Positions 16,085 to 26,300 of a DNA stretch of 64,000 nucleotides are shown piece after piece (within the stretch, counting starts at the first letter, position 1; every line of letters starts with the position of its first letter). Made by a program: the position numbers and the translations under genes. The stretch is from positions 1,178,001 through 1,242,000 of the forward strand of contig NC_008358.1 in the NCBI RefSeq assembly GCF_000013025.1. Reading direction: 5' to 3'. The stretch comes from Hyphomonas neptunium ATCC 15444 (lineage in GTDB: Bacteria > Pseudomonadota > Alphaproteobacteria > Caulobacterales > Hyphomonadaceae). The notes beneath the pieces were generated by a model, which was given only the letters and a program-made list of their open reading frames with translations, did not search any database and had not been told where the DNA came from.

Positions 16085-16720
16085 ATGTCCGATATTGTTC
16101 AGAAACTTGATGCCGCCGCAAAACAGGCGCCGGTTGTGCCGGTTCTTGTGGTGGACTCAGCCGCTTCGGCTGGACCGCTGGCGAGCGCGCTGGAAGCGGC
16201 GGGCGTGACGATTGCGGAAGTGACGCTGCGCACCGCTGACGGGCTGAAGGTTATCGAGGCGATGCGCAAGGCGGCGTCGGGGCTGATCGTCGGCGCGGGT
16301 ACGGTACTCAGTGGGCGCGATGTTGAGGCCGCGCTGAATGCGGGCGCGGAGTTTCTGGTGTCGCCCGGCATGTCGCCTGGGCTGCGCGCGGCGCTGGGCG
16401 GACGCGAGCATCTGATGATCCCCGGCGTGGCAACCGCCAGCGAGGCGATGGCGCGGATGGAAGAGGGGTTTCAGCGGTTGAAGCTGTTTCCGGCCGCTGT
16501 GGCGGGAGGTGTCCCGGCGCTGAAAGCGCTGGCCGGGCCGATGCCGCATCTGCGGTTCATGCCGACGGGCGGGATTACCGAAGATGAGGTGAAGGCGTAT
16601 CTTGGCCAGCCGAACGTCTTTGCGGTGGGCGGTTCGTGGATCGCAAGCCAGAGCGATATAGCGGCGGGCAACTGGGCGAAGATTACCGAGACCGCGCGGC
16701 GCCTGCTGGCAATGGGGTGA
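16085..16720 (+). CDS. eda: 2-dehydro-3-deoxy-phosphogluconate (KDPG) aldolase
   Basis: Class I aldolase of the Entner-Doudoroff pathway that splits KDPG into pyruvate and glyceraldehyde 3-phosphate. The 211-residue length is typical. Glu45 in IAEVTLRT and the Schiff-base Lys133 in RLKLFPA are present, as are IVGAGTVL and the phosphate-binding FMPTGGI motif. No edd or other pathway gene lies next to it. A GC-rich hairpin (about 16035-16053) lies in its leader. Confidence 0.95.
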   Translation: MSDIVQKLDAAAKQAPVVPVLVVDSAASAGPLASALEAAGVTIAEVTLRTADGLKVIEAMRKAASGLIVGAGTVLSGRDVEAALNAGAEFLVSPGMSPGLRAALGGREHLMIPGVATASEAMARMEEGFQRLKLFPAAVAGGVPALKALAGPMPHLRFMPTGGITEDEVKAYLGQPNVFAVGGSWIASQSDIAAGNWAKITETARRLLAMG

Positions 16721-16741
16721 GGCGCGGGCCTGCTGGCGGTG

Positions 16742-18262
16742 TCAGCGGGCGAATTTCTGCTTCACCTTTTGCGCCACATTGATCACCGACTGTTCGACGC
16801 CTTCGGGCCGGCCGTGAATGCTCCACAGCAGGGCATGGCTCACCGCGTAGACCAGCGCGCCGGTGCCCGACAGCAGCGCGACCGTAAGGACGTTGCCGAC
16901 GGCGGTGTCAGGAAGGGGGAAGGTGTCGCGGACAGCCAGAACGACCCCGATCATGATGGCCGCCGACAGCAGGGACCGGCCAAAATTCTTGATCTGATCG
17001 ACGACGCTGATCTGAAGCAGGCTTTTCAGGAAGAACAGGTTGATGATCGTGGCGAGAACCGTGGAGACCACATAGCCGGCGAGGAAGCCGGTGAACCCGT
17101 AGAGCCAGATGCCGACCAGGAGGCAGGTGACCTGGACCACCAGGGCGATGACATCGCGGCGCAGCATCAGGCTGGTGCGGCTGAGGGACATGGCGACCGA
17201 CCGGATGGGGCCTGTGGCCAGCAGAAGGCCGGTGCACGGGGCATAGAACTGGACGATCAGCACGGCCTCTTCCCAGCCCGGCCCGAGGAGGAAGGGGATC
17301 AGCGGATCTGCGACCAGCGCGAGGCCGAAACCGACCGGCATGGCGAGCGCGACCGTGGCCGACTGGGCTTTGAGGTAAGCCGCGCGGAAGCGGTTGATGT
17401 CTTCAGCGAGGCGGCTGAAGGCGGAGAACAGCGACCGCATGATCGGGACGAGGAAAAGATAGGATATTTCCGAAGAGAGTTTGTTGCCGATGTGCAGCTG
17501 GCCCAGCGTGTCCTGGCCAAAGCGGCGGCCGGCGATGAGGTTTACGCTTTCGGTGGTGAGGCGGCTGACGATCATGCTGAGGCCGAGCCAGATGGAATAG
17601 TCCAGCAGCCGGCGCGGTGAGCGCAGCGACAGGGCGGGCAGTTTGCGGGCGGCAAAATAGGTGATGATCATGCTGGCGAAGGTGCCTGCGACCATGCCGA
17701 TGACGAAGGCCCAGTAGGACTGCCAGATCAGCGCGATGGCGATGCTGACGGCGACCTGGACGATCTTGGAGGTGATCTCGGCAAAGACATCCCAGGTGAA
17801 ATTGAGCGACCGGGCGAAGTTTTCAAAATAAGGGTTTCTCAGCCCAAAGATGATCATCTGGAGCGCGAGAACCATGATGACAGGCGCGACTTCCGGCATG
17901 CTGAACAGCTGGCCCATGGGGTAGGCAATGACCAGAAGCACCACCGAAACCAGAAGCGAGCGGATGATCGAGATGGTCCAGGCGGTGTTGAACTCGTCAT
18001 CGGTCGGGGACGGCAGCGCGATCAGGGCTGTGGTGACCGGGATGTCCAGAAGGGCTGCCATGATGCCCATGATGGCCATGGACAGGGCGATTACGCCGAA
18101 ATCGGCGGGCACCAGGATGCGCGCCAGGGCAATTGTGCCGCCAAAAGCGAGGGCATAGCTGGCCAGCTTCGCGAACGCCAACCAGGCCGCCGCGCGAACA
18201 ACCTGCCGGGAAGAAACATCTTCGCCTGGCACCTGCGCCGTCAGATTCTGGTCGTGTGTCAT
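16742..18262 (-). CDS. Wzx-type polysaccharide flippase
   Basis: A 506-residue inner-membrane protein with about 12-14 hydrophobic helices and the layout of the MATE/Wzx oligosaccharide flippase group. The first helices (AWLAFAKLASYALAFGGTIALARIL, then DFGVIALSMAIMGI) are typical of O-antigen/teichoic-acid exporters. It would move undecaprenyl-linked repeat units to the periplasmic face. It is transcribed away from the NRPS gene, but the polysaccharide locus at 32-42.8 kb has no flippase of its own, so this is the likely partner. Confidence 0.88.
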   Translation of the reverse strand: MTHDQNLTAQVPGEDVSSRQVVRAAAWLAFAKLASYALAFGGTIALARILVPADFGVIALSMAIMGIMAALLDIPVTTALIALPSPTDDEFNTAWTISIIRSLLVSVVLLVIAYPMGQLFSMPEVAPVIMVLALQMIIFGLRNPYFENFARSLNFTWDVFAEITSKIVQVAVSIAIALIWQSYWAFVIGMVAGTFASMIITYFAARKLPALSLRSPRRLLDYSIWLGLSMIVSRLTTESVNLIAGRRFGQDTLGQLHIGNKLSSEISYLFLVPIMRSLFSAFSRLAEDINRFRAAYLKAQSATVALAMPVGFGLALVADPLIPFLLGPGWEEAVLIVQFYAPCTGLLLATGPIRSVAMSLSRTSLMLRRDVIALVVQVTCLLVGIWLYGFTGFLAGYVVSTVLATIINLFFLKSLLQISVVDQIKNFGRSLLSAAIMIGVVLAVRDTFPLPDTAVGNVLTVALLSGTGALVYAVSHALLWSIHGRPEGVEQSVINVAQKVKQKFAR

Positions 18263-18828
18263 GTACGCTTCTTTTTTTGTGTGTCACTTCGAGACGGAAT
18301 CCGGAAGGCGGTCTTGCTATGAGATTCCCGTGCCATGACACATTCCTGTGGCACGGCGCAGCCAGTAGAGGCCAGCCAAGTATTTCGGAATTCTGAAGAT
18401 TTCCGGCCCCCGCCTTCCGCGGGGCAAAGGGGCCGGGATGGTGGCCGTGATTTGGTTTAATTCCTGCATGGATGTAAGTTGCCGACTGGGGAGTGAGGCA
18501 AGCGTGACATATTATAATACGACGCAGGAATCCCGATTAAGCGATGCAGAGTGCTTCGGCCGTGTGACCCGTCATGGAACACCGGTGGCAGAGGCGCGCC
18601 TGAACCCCGGTGCCATTCTGGTGGGCCGGGCGTGGCGGCGGCGATGCGCGTTGAAACGGGCTGGCAGGCGAATTCCACGGGGTTCGTGTGAGTTTCAACT
18701 TATAATTTTTACAAAACGTGACCGAAACTCGCCTAAGCACCAGAGTGGCTGGCTTGATCGCGCATTGGCGCCGAGTTAGCTTGGGGTGGGGACATGTATT
18801 CAGTAAATAAACGTATAGTGGGTGGCTC
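18263..18828. promoter_or_regulatory. 566-base divergent control region of flippase and NRPS
   Basis: This gap separates the minus-strand flippase from the plus-strand NRPS and is more AT-rich than its surroundings. Two perfect TATAAT hexamers lie at 18513-18518 and 18701-18706, but neither has a recognisable -35 box at 16-18 bases. No coding frame in it looks real. The length and AT content suggest complex regulation of the NRPS-PKS genes. Confidence 0.45.
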
Positions 18829-21800
18829 GTGAACAATATTACTGCGCTTATCGTCGGCGATGGACCGCTGCTGTTGCAATGCCTTGAGGCATATATGGCA
18901 TCGGGCGGGCAGGTTACTGCTGTCGTTACTCAGGACAGCGCGATTGCCAGCCATGGTGACGCCATCGGCGTGCGTGTGCTGAACAAAAGCTCGGTCGTCT
19001 CGGGCGAGCTTGAGGCGCTTGAGTTCGACTATCTGCTGAGCATTGCCAACCTCGACATGCTTCCGGAGTCGCTGCTGAAGCGCGCCCGCAAGATGGCGAT
19101 CAACTTTCACGATGGCCCCCTGCCACGTTATGCGGGCCTCAACGCGACGTCCTGGGCCATCCTTCAGGGCGAGACCGCGCATGGTGTCACCTGGCATGAG
19201 ATGACCGGCAAAGCCGACATGGGCGGTATTGTCGAAGCCGCACCATTGACGATTGACCCGAATGATACGGCCTTCAGCCTTAACGCCAAATGTTTCGAGG
19301 CGGGGCTGGCATCCTTCAAGGCGATGATCCCGTCGCTGCTTGCCGGCAATGTCACGGTCCGGCCGCAGGACGGCGCGCGGACCTATTTCGGCCGGTACAA
19401 ACGGCCGGACGCCGCGGCGACGCTGCGGTTTGATGTTTCTGCAGACGACACGCTGGCGCTTTCGCGGGCGATGACGTTCGGGCCTTACACCAATACACTG
19501 TCTTTCCTGAAAGTGTGGACCGGGCAGCGCGTGCTGCTGGTGAGCGATGTCGAGGCGGCGACGGGTGCGGCGTCTCTGGCGGCACATGGCACGGTGATCG
19601 CGCACGACGCGGATGGCGTTGTTGTGGCAGCGCAGGGCGGCCAGTTGCTGCGCCTGAGCGGGCTGACGGACAGTTCGGGCGCGGCGGTCGATCCGGCGCA
19701 GTCGGGCGATCTCGCACTTGGCGCGCGCCTGCCGGATCTGGCCGCCAGCGATGTGGCTGAGCTGGACCGTCACACGGTTGCGGCGGCAAAGGCGGAAAGC
19801 TTCTGGATGGCGCATAGCGCGCGGGCGGTCGCCAGCGAAGCGGCGCCGTATCCCCGCGCGCTGAAGCCGGCGGCGGGCGTGCATACATTCCCGCTGGATG
19901 CCGGCGCGGAGCTGTCGCTTGGCTTGGCGGCGGTTGCGGTTTGGTCTGCACATGTGGGCGGGGCGTCTTCAGCAGCGATTGCCTTTCATGACGGCGCGCA
20001 ATGGACCGGGCTTGGCAAATATGCGGCGTGGTTTGCGCCCTGGCGCCCGCTGGCGCTGGATGTGGCCGGTGACGCGCAACGCGGAGAGCTGGTTGCGCAC
20101 GCGCGCGCCCTGGTGGACGCGGCGCGGGATAAAGGTCCCCTGGCCTGCGACGCTTATATGCGCCGGCCACGCGCCGAGCGCATGCAGGGGCGGGCGGATG
20201 ATTTCTCGCTGGCTGTCGCCATCGGGGGAGACGCTCCAAAACATCCGAATGCGGATATTATTCTGCGCGCAGGCGAAGCCGGGCTGACGCTGGAGATTTC
20301 TGCAGGCGCTTACGACGCAGATGTGGCGGGCGTGATCGCCGGACATATCGCGTCAGCGCTCGCCGGCCTTCGGGATGCGCCGCAAGAGGCTGTATCCGGG
20401 CTTGACGTTCGCCCGGCAGCTGAGCGTGGCGCACTGGCCGCGTTTGAAGCAGGCACAGCCACCCGCGTTCCCTTTGTGTCGATGCATCAGGGCGTGACCG
20501 ATCAGACCGCCCGCTCGCCCGACCGGTTGGCACTGCGCACGCGTGACGGCGCGATGACCTATGCCGAGCTGGACGCCGCGTCGAGCCAGGTCGCCGAGCA
20601 GCTCATGGCGCGCGGCGTTCGCGCCGGCGAGACGGTTGGCGTCTGCATGAACCGGTCGATGGACCTGGTGGTGGCGTTGCTGGCCGTGCTGAAGACCGGC
20701 TGTGCCTATGTGCCGCTTGACCCGGCCTATCCGGCCGACCGGCTTGATTTCATGCTGGAAGACAGCCAGTCGCATTTTGTCATCACGGATGCGCCCGGCG
20801 CGCAGGAGGGTGTGCGGGCCCAGCGGCTGGCATTTGGCGAGCTGCGCGGCGGCTCTGCGGGCGGATGGCGCGCGCCGGAGGTTGGCCCGCAGGATCTGGC
20901 CTATCTGATTTACACTTCGGGATCGACGGGCCGCCCCAAGGGCGTGAAGGTTCAGCATGGCGCGCTGGCAAACTTCTTTGCGGCGATGGATGTTCGCCTT
21001 CCGTATAAAGAGGGTGATACCTGGCTGGCGGTGACCAGCCCCAACTTTGACATCTCCGTCCTTGAGCTGTTCTGGACGCTGTCGCGCGGCCTGACTGTGG
21101 CGCTGCATGGCGCGGAAACGCAGAAAACCAAGCCGTTCAGCCTGTTCTATTTTGCGGCGTCCTCTGCCGCGAATGCCGATCAGTACAAGTTGTTGTTTGC
21201 GGGCGCGCGCTTTGCCGATGAAAACGGGTTTGAGGCGATCTGGACACCGGAACGCCACTTCCATGATTTCGGCGGTTCCTATCCTAACCCGGCCGTGACG
21301 AGCGCTGCGCTGGCGGCGATCACGAAGAATGTGCATATCCGTGCGGGCAGCTGCGTGCTGCCGCTGCATCACCCCATCCGGGTGGCGGAAGACTGGTCGG
21401 TGATCGACAATGTGTCCCGCGGCCGGGTCGGTCTTGCCATTGCGACGGGCTGGCAACCAAATGACTTTGTTCTGGCGCCGGACAATTTTGCGACGCGCCG
21501 TGATACGCTCAGCGAGCGGATCGACACGCTGAAGCGCCTGTGGCGCGGCGAGGCCGTGCCGTTTGTGAACCCGAACGGCGTTGAGGTGCCAACGCGTATT
21601 CATCCCCGCCCGATCCAGAAGGAACTGCCGATCTGGCTGACGATTGCCAAGGCGGCCGAAGCATTCGAGAGCGCAGGGCGGCAGGGCTTTAATGTGCTGA
21701 CCCACCTGCTGGGCATGTCGGTAGCTGAGCTTGGCGGCAACATCGCCAGGTATCGTGAGGCCTGGCGGAAAGCCGGGCATCCGGGCGAAGGACGTGTGAC

Positions 21801-23379
21801 GTTGATGTTGCACTCGTTTGCCGGCGAGACCGATGACGATGTTTGCGAGACCGTCCGTGAGCCAATGAAAGCGTATCTGCGCACCTCGGTTGATCTTGTG
21901 CGCGATGCGGCCTGGACTTTCCCGACGCTGGTTCAGAAGGGCGAAAAGACAGGCCGCACGGCGCAAGAGGTGATGGACGCCGAGCCGCTGACGGACGAAG
22001 AGATGGACGCGCTGCTTGACCATGCGTTCGAGCGCTATTTCCAGACGAGTGGTCTTTTCGGATCGGTTGAGACCTGCGCCGAGATGGCGCGCCGGGTGCA
22101 TGGTATTGGCGTGGACGAGATCGGCTGTCTGGTCGATTTCGGGGTGGATCAGGACCTGGCGATTGAGCATCTGCCCTATCTGAAACGCGTGATGGACCGT
22201 GCCGGAGCTTCGCCGTCGCATGAAGGGCGGCACACGGTTGCCGAGGATGTCGAATTTTTTGGTGCCTCACATCTGCAATGCACACCGTCCATGGCGATGA
22301 TGCTGGGCGGCGAAACCGAGAAGCTGGCCGGGCTGCAGGTGCTCTGCGTGGGCGGGGAAGCGCTGCCGATGGAGCTGGCCCGGTCGCTGCGCACGGCGGC
22401 GCCGCAGGCAAAACTGTTCAACATGTATGGGCCGACCGAGACGACGATCTGGTCGACCATGTGTCATATCGATGAAGTGGGAAATTTCATTCCGCTGGGC
22501 GAAGCCCTGCTCAACACAACGCTGCGCATCGATTCGCCTTCGGGCCGGCCCCAGCCGGCGCTGGCTGCCGGAGAGCTGCTGATCGGCGGCGACGGCGTGA
22601 CGCTGGGATACTGGAACCGGGAAGATCTGACGGCAGAGCGTTTTGTGACGCTGCCGGACAGGCCGGGTGAGGTGATGTATCGGACTGGTGACCTTGTGCG
22701 CCGTCATTCCGATGGGAAACTGGAATTCCTGGGGCGGATCGATCATCAGGTGAAGCTGCGCGGGCACCGGATCGAGCTTGGCGAGATCGAGGCGGCGCTG
22801 ATTGCCGAAGCGGCGATCGCGCAGGCGGTGGTTGTTGCGCTTGGCGACAGCAATGAAAATAAGCGGCTTGTTGCCTATTGCGTTGTCAAACCGGGCGCCG
22901 AGCTTGATACCAAAGCGCTGAGATCGCAGCTGTTGCAAAGCCTGCCGGAAATCATGGTGCCGGCGCACATTGTTGTGCTGCCGAGTTTGCCGCTGACGCC
23001 GAATGGCAAGATTGACCGCAAGGCATTGCCTGCGCCGGAAGCGGCGGTTCAGGGCGCGGTTGAGACGCCCAGCGATGAAGTGGAGCAGAAGCTTGCCTCC
23101 ACATGGAGCGATCTGCTTGGGCTTCCAGCGGTGGATGTGAACGCCAATTTCTTTGACCTTGGCGGGCACTCCCTGCTGGCATTCCAGATGCTGCGGCGCG
23201 TGCAGAGCGACTTCTCGCGGGATGTAACCATTACGGATGTCTTCCGTTTTCCGACCGTCCGTACACTGGCTGAGCGTATCCGCAAGGGTGGCAGTGATGA
23301 CAAGGACAAGCCGAATGCGGGGCTCGGCCGGGCGCAGGCGCGCCTGGCTGCGCGCCGCCGTGATTCTGCAGGGGCCTGA
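18829..23379 (+). CDS. NRPS: formyltransferase, adenylation split by luciferase-like monooxygenase, carrier
   Basis: A 1516-residue NRPS starting at GTG 18829. Residues 1-310 form a methionyl-tRNA-formyltransferase-like domain with the catalytic Asn92, His94 and Asp130. Residues about 320-545 resemble a decayed condensation domain without HHxxxDG. The adenylation domain starts near 552 (A3 TSGSTGRPKG at 697-706; Asp741 in FDISVLE). It is interrupted between motifs A4 and A5 by a luciferase-like flavin monooxygenase (about 768-1125) and resumes near 1130 (NMYGPTE at 1198, Lys1394 in NGKIDRK). A carrier domain ends it (Ser1448 in LGGHSLL). The insertion is of the MupA/Atu3671 kind. By eye the binding-pocket code is close to that for glycine. 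The PKS follows 5 bases downstream. Confidence 0.93.
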   Translation: MNNITALIVGDGPLLLQCLEAYMASGGQVTAVVTQDSAIASHGDAIGVRVLNKSSVVSGELEALEFDYLLSIANLDMLPESLLKRARKMAINFHDGPLPRYAGLNATSWAILQGETAHGVTWHEMTGKADMGGIVEAAPLTIDPNDTAFSLNAKCFEAGLASFKAMIPSLLAGNVTVRPQDGARTYFGRYKRPDAAATLRFDVSADDTLALSRAMTFGPYTNTLSFLKVWTGQRVLLVSDVEAATGAASLAAHGTVIAHDADGVVVAAQGGQLLRLSGLTDSSGAAVDPAQSGDLALGARLPDLAASDVAELDRHTVAAAKAESFWMAHSARAVASEAAPYPRALKPAAGVHTFPLDAGAELSLGLAAVAVWSAHVGGASSAAIAFHDGAQWTGLGKYAAWFAPWRPLALDVAGDAQRGELVAHARALVDAARDKGPLACDAYMRRPRAERMQGRADDFSLAVAIGGDAPKHPNADIILRAGEAGLTLEISAGAYDADVAGVIAGHIASALAGLRDAPQEAVSGLDVRPAAERGALAAFEAGTATRVPFVSMHQGVTDQTARSPDRLALRTRDGAMTYAELDAASSQVAEQLMARGVRAGETVGVCMNRSMDLVVALLAVLKTGCAYVPLDPAYPADRLDFMLEDSQSHFVITDAPGAQEGVRAQRLAFGELRGGSAGGWRAPEVGPQDLAYLIYTSGSTGRPKGVKVQHGALANFFAAMDVRLPYKEGDTWLAVTSPNFDISVLELFWTLSRGLTVALHGAETQKTKPFSLFYFAASSAANADQYKLLFAGARFADENGFEAIWTPERHFHDFGGSYPNPAVTSAALAAITKNVHIRAGSCVLPLHHPIRVAEDWSVIDNVSRGRVGLAIATGWQPNDFVLAPDNFATRRDTLSERIDTLKRLWRGEAVPFVNPNGVEVPTRIHPRPIQKELPIWLTIAKAAEAFESAGRQGFNVLTHLLGMSVAELGGNIARYREAWRKAGHPGEGRVTLMLHSFAGETDDDVCETVREPMKAYLRTSVDLVRDAAWTFPTLVQKGEKTGRTAQEVMDAEPLTDEEMDALLDHAFERYFQTSGLFGSVETCAEMARRVHGIGVDEIGCLVDFGVDQDLAIEHLPYLKRVMDRAGASPSHEGRHTVAEDVEFFGASHLQCTPSMAMMLGGETEKLAGLQVLCVGGEALPMELARSLRTAAPQAKLFNMYGPTETTIWSTMCHIDEVGNFIPLGEALLNTTLRIDSPSGRPQPALAAGELLIGGDGVTLGYWNREDLTAERFVTLPDRPGEVMYRTGDLVRRHSDGKLEFLGRIDHQVKLRGHRIELGEIEAALIAEAAIAQAVVVALGDSNENKRLVAYCVVKPGAELDTKALRSQLLQSLPEIMVPAHIVVLPSLPLTPNGKIDRKALPAPEAAVQGAVETPSDEVEQKLASTWSDLLGLPAVDVNANFFDLGGHSLLAFQMLRRVQSDFSRDVTITDVFRFPTVRTLAERIRKGGSDDKDKPNAGLGRAQARLAARRRDSAGA

Positions 23380-23384
23380 AACTT

Positions 23385-26300
23385 ATGGCCGATGAGAACA
23401 GCATCGCCATCGTTGGCATGGCTGGGCATTTTCCCGGCGCACGGTCGGTTCGGGAATACTGGTCGATGCTTGAGGCTGGCCGGGACGCGACCCGCTGGCT
23501 GACACCTGAGGAACTCGTGGCGGCCGGGGAGTCGTTCGCGGCGATTCAGGACCCCCGCTATATCCGGGCAACCATGGCGCTGCCGGACATGGAAATGTTC
23601 GATGCCGGATTTTTTGGATTCAGCCCACGCGAGGCGGCAATCCTTGATCCTCAGCATCGCCACTTTCTGGAATGCTGTTGGGAAGCGCTGGAAGATGCCG
23701 GTCATATGCCGGCGGATGAATTTGACGGCGCTGTCGGGGTATTCGGCGGCTGCGGGATGCAGGCCTATCTGGCGTTCAACCTGCTGAGCAATCCGGAGCT
23801 GGTTGAGAGTGAGGGCATGTTCCTCCTGCGCCACACGGGCAATGACAAAGACTTTCTCACGACGCGGGTGTCTTATCTGCTGAACCTTCACGGGCCGAGC
23901 ATTGGCGTGCAGACCGCGTGCTCGACCTCACTGGTTGCCATTCACATGGCGTGTCAGAGCCTGCTTGCGCGCGAATGCGATATGGCGCTGGCGGGCGGCT
24001 CCAGCATCGATCTGCCTCATGGCAGGGGTTATCGGTATGCGGAGGGTGAAATCCTCTCATCGACCGGGCGCTGCCGCGCCTTTGATGACGAGGCGGACGG
24101 CACCCTGTTTGGCAGTGGTTCAGCTGTGGTTGCGCTGCGGCGGCTGGATGATGCCCTGCGGGACGGGGACAACATACATGCCGTGATCCTGGGGTCGGCC
24201 ATCAACAATGATGGCGCGCGCAAGGCCGGCTATCTGGCGCCCAGCATTGACGGGCAGGCGATGGCCGCTGCCGAAGCCCTGGCGATTGCCGGGGTGGAGC
24301 CCGGCAGCGTGGACTATATCGAGGCGCACGGCACCGGCACGCTGGTCGGTGATCCGATCGAGCTTTCGGCCCTGCAGCAGGTTTATGGAGACGCCCCGGC
24401 AGGATCAATCGGGATCGGCTCGGTGAAGACCAATATCGGTCACCTTGATACGGCAGCTGGCATTGCCTCGCTGATCAAGGTGGTGCTGGCGATGCGCGGA
24501 GAAAAGCTGCCCGCAACGCTCAACTTCTCAAAGCCCAACAGCCGTTTTGATTTTGCGCGCAGCCCTTTCAAGGTTGTCGGTGAACAAAAGGATTGGCAGC
24601 GGGGCACCAAGCCCCGCCGGGCGAGCGTCAATTCGCTGGGCGTGGGCGGAACCAACGCGCATGTCGTGCTGGAGGAGGCCCCCATACTTCCGCCGGCGTT
24701 GGCATCCGGCCCGCAGGTGATCACGCTTTCGGCAAAGACGAAGGACTCGCTTGAGGGACTCGTGGCCAAGTGGCGGGGTTTTGCGGCGGCGCCGGACGCA
24801 GGGTTCTGTATCGCAAACGCTGCCTTTACGGCGCAGACCGGCCGCAAGATCTTTGCGCATCGGGCAACGGTGGTGGCTTCCAACGCTCAGGAACTGGCGG
24901 AGAGGCTGACGCCCAATGGCGCCTGGCGGCGCACGTCAGCGACGGCGAAGGACACCAAGCCACGCATCGTGTTCATGTTTCCCGGCGGCGGCGCGCAATA
25001 TCCCAATGCTGCCCGTTCGCTGTATGAGAACAATACGGAGTTCCGCGCGGCGGTAGAAGCGTGTTTTGCCGTCCTTGAGCCGGGACTGGCAAGGGATCTC
25101 CGCGCACTGATGTTTGAGGCGGTCGATTTCAAGGCCGGTTCGGCGGCGCTGGAGCGGCCGACTTATTCGCTGCTTTCCGTGTTCATCGTCGAGTATGCGC
25201 TGTCGAAGCTGTGGGAAAGCTGGGGTGTTACGCCCGATGCCGTGATCGGCCACAGCGCAGGCGAGTATGCGGCAGCTGTGCTGGCCGGCATCATGTCGCT
25301 TGAGGACGCGATTGGCGTTGTGCTTGAGCGCGGCGAGATATTCGAAACGGCGCCTGCGGGCGGCATGATCAGCGTTCAGGACGATGAGGCGCGCGTGCGT
25401 GCGCTGGTTGGGGATGATCTCGATATTGCGGTTCTCAATTCTCCGCAGGTGACAGTGGTATCCGGCGCGGATGAGCCGCTCGCGGCGTTTTCCAAACGTC
25501 TGGAGGCGGAGGGTATCAAACATGCTCCGGTGCGTATCAAGGTGGCGGCACATTCGCGCATGCTGGACGGCGGGTTGGCCCGCTTCCGTGCGCGGCTCGA
25601 CCGGGTGAAACTTTCGCCGCCGAAAATGGAATTCATCAACAATCTTGTTGGCGCGCCGGCCAAGCCGCAGGAACTGGCGACATCCGATTACTGGGTGAAC
25701 CATCTGCGCGGCGCGGTGCGATTTGCGGACGGACTTTCAGCGGCGTTGTCGACACCTGACACGGTGCTTGTTGAGGTCGGACCGGGGCAGGCGCTGTGCG
25801 CGCTGGCGGGGCTGGCGCAGGGCGCGCATGCCCTTCGCGGTGTCGTGGCGAGCCTGCCGACAGCTGTGGAAGATCATGACGCGGAAGCTTATGCGCTGTC
25901 CGCGTTTGGCCATCTCTGGGCGCTTGGCGCATCCGTTGATTTTGCCCGTGTACGGAAGGGTGAAGGCCAGCGCAGGGTGTCGGTGCCGACCTATGCGTTT
26001 GAGCGCCAGCGCCACTGGATCGAGCCCGGCAAAGGCAAAGCGGCGGCAGATACCGATACGCTTCAGATTTTCCGCAGCGCGGACGTCAAGGACTGGTTCG
26101 AAACGCGCGTGTATGAACCGGCTCCATTGGAGCAAGAGACACACAGCGCGCGCACGCATGTCATATTCAGCGATGGCAGCGACTTAGCCGCCGAGACGAT
26201 CAAGCGTCTCCGCGCGCGAGGGGATGCATGTGTCGTGGTGAGCCACGATCCGGCAGCGGGCGAATTGCAGACTGCGGATGGCGCCTTCAGCTTCGACGCC

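Noticed and set aside
16085-16720. Entner-Doudoroff operon
   Set aside because: Only eda is present; edd, glk and zwf are not in the window.
18513-18706. Two perfect TATAAT boxes as promoters for the NRPS
   Set aside because: Neither has a -35 element at proper spacing; kept only as a note in the control region.
20353-22233. 626-residue open frame antisense to the NRPS (and a 406-residue one at 18733-19953)
   Set aside because: High-GC shadow of the NRPS frame; no ribosome site, domain or protein-like composition (Arg/His/Gln-rich).
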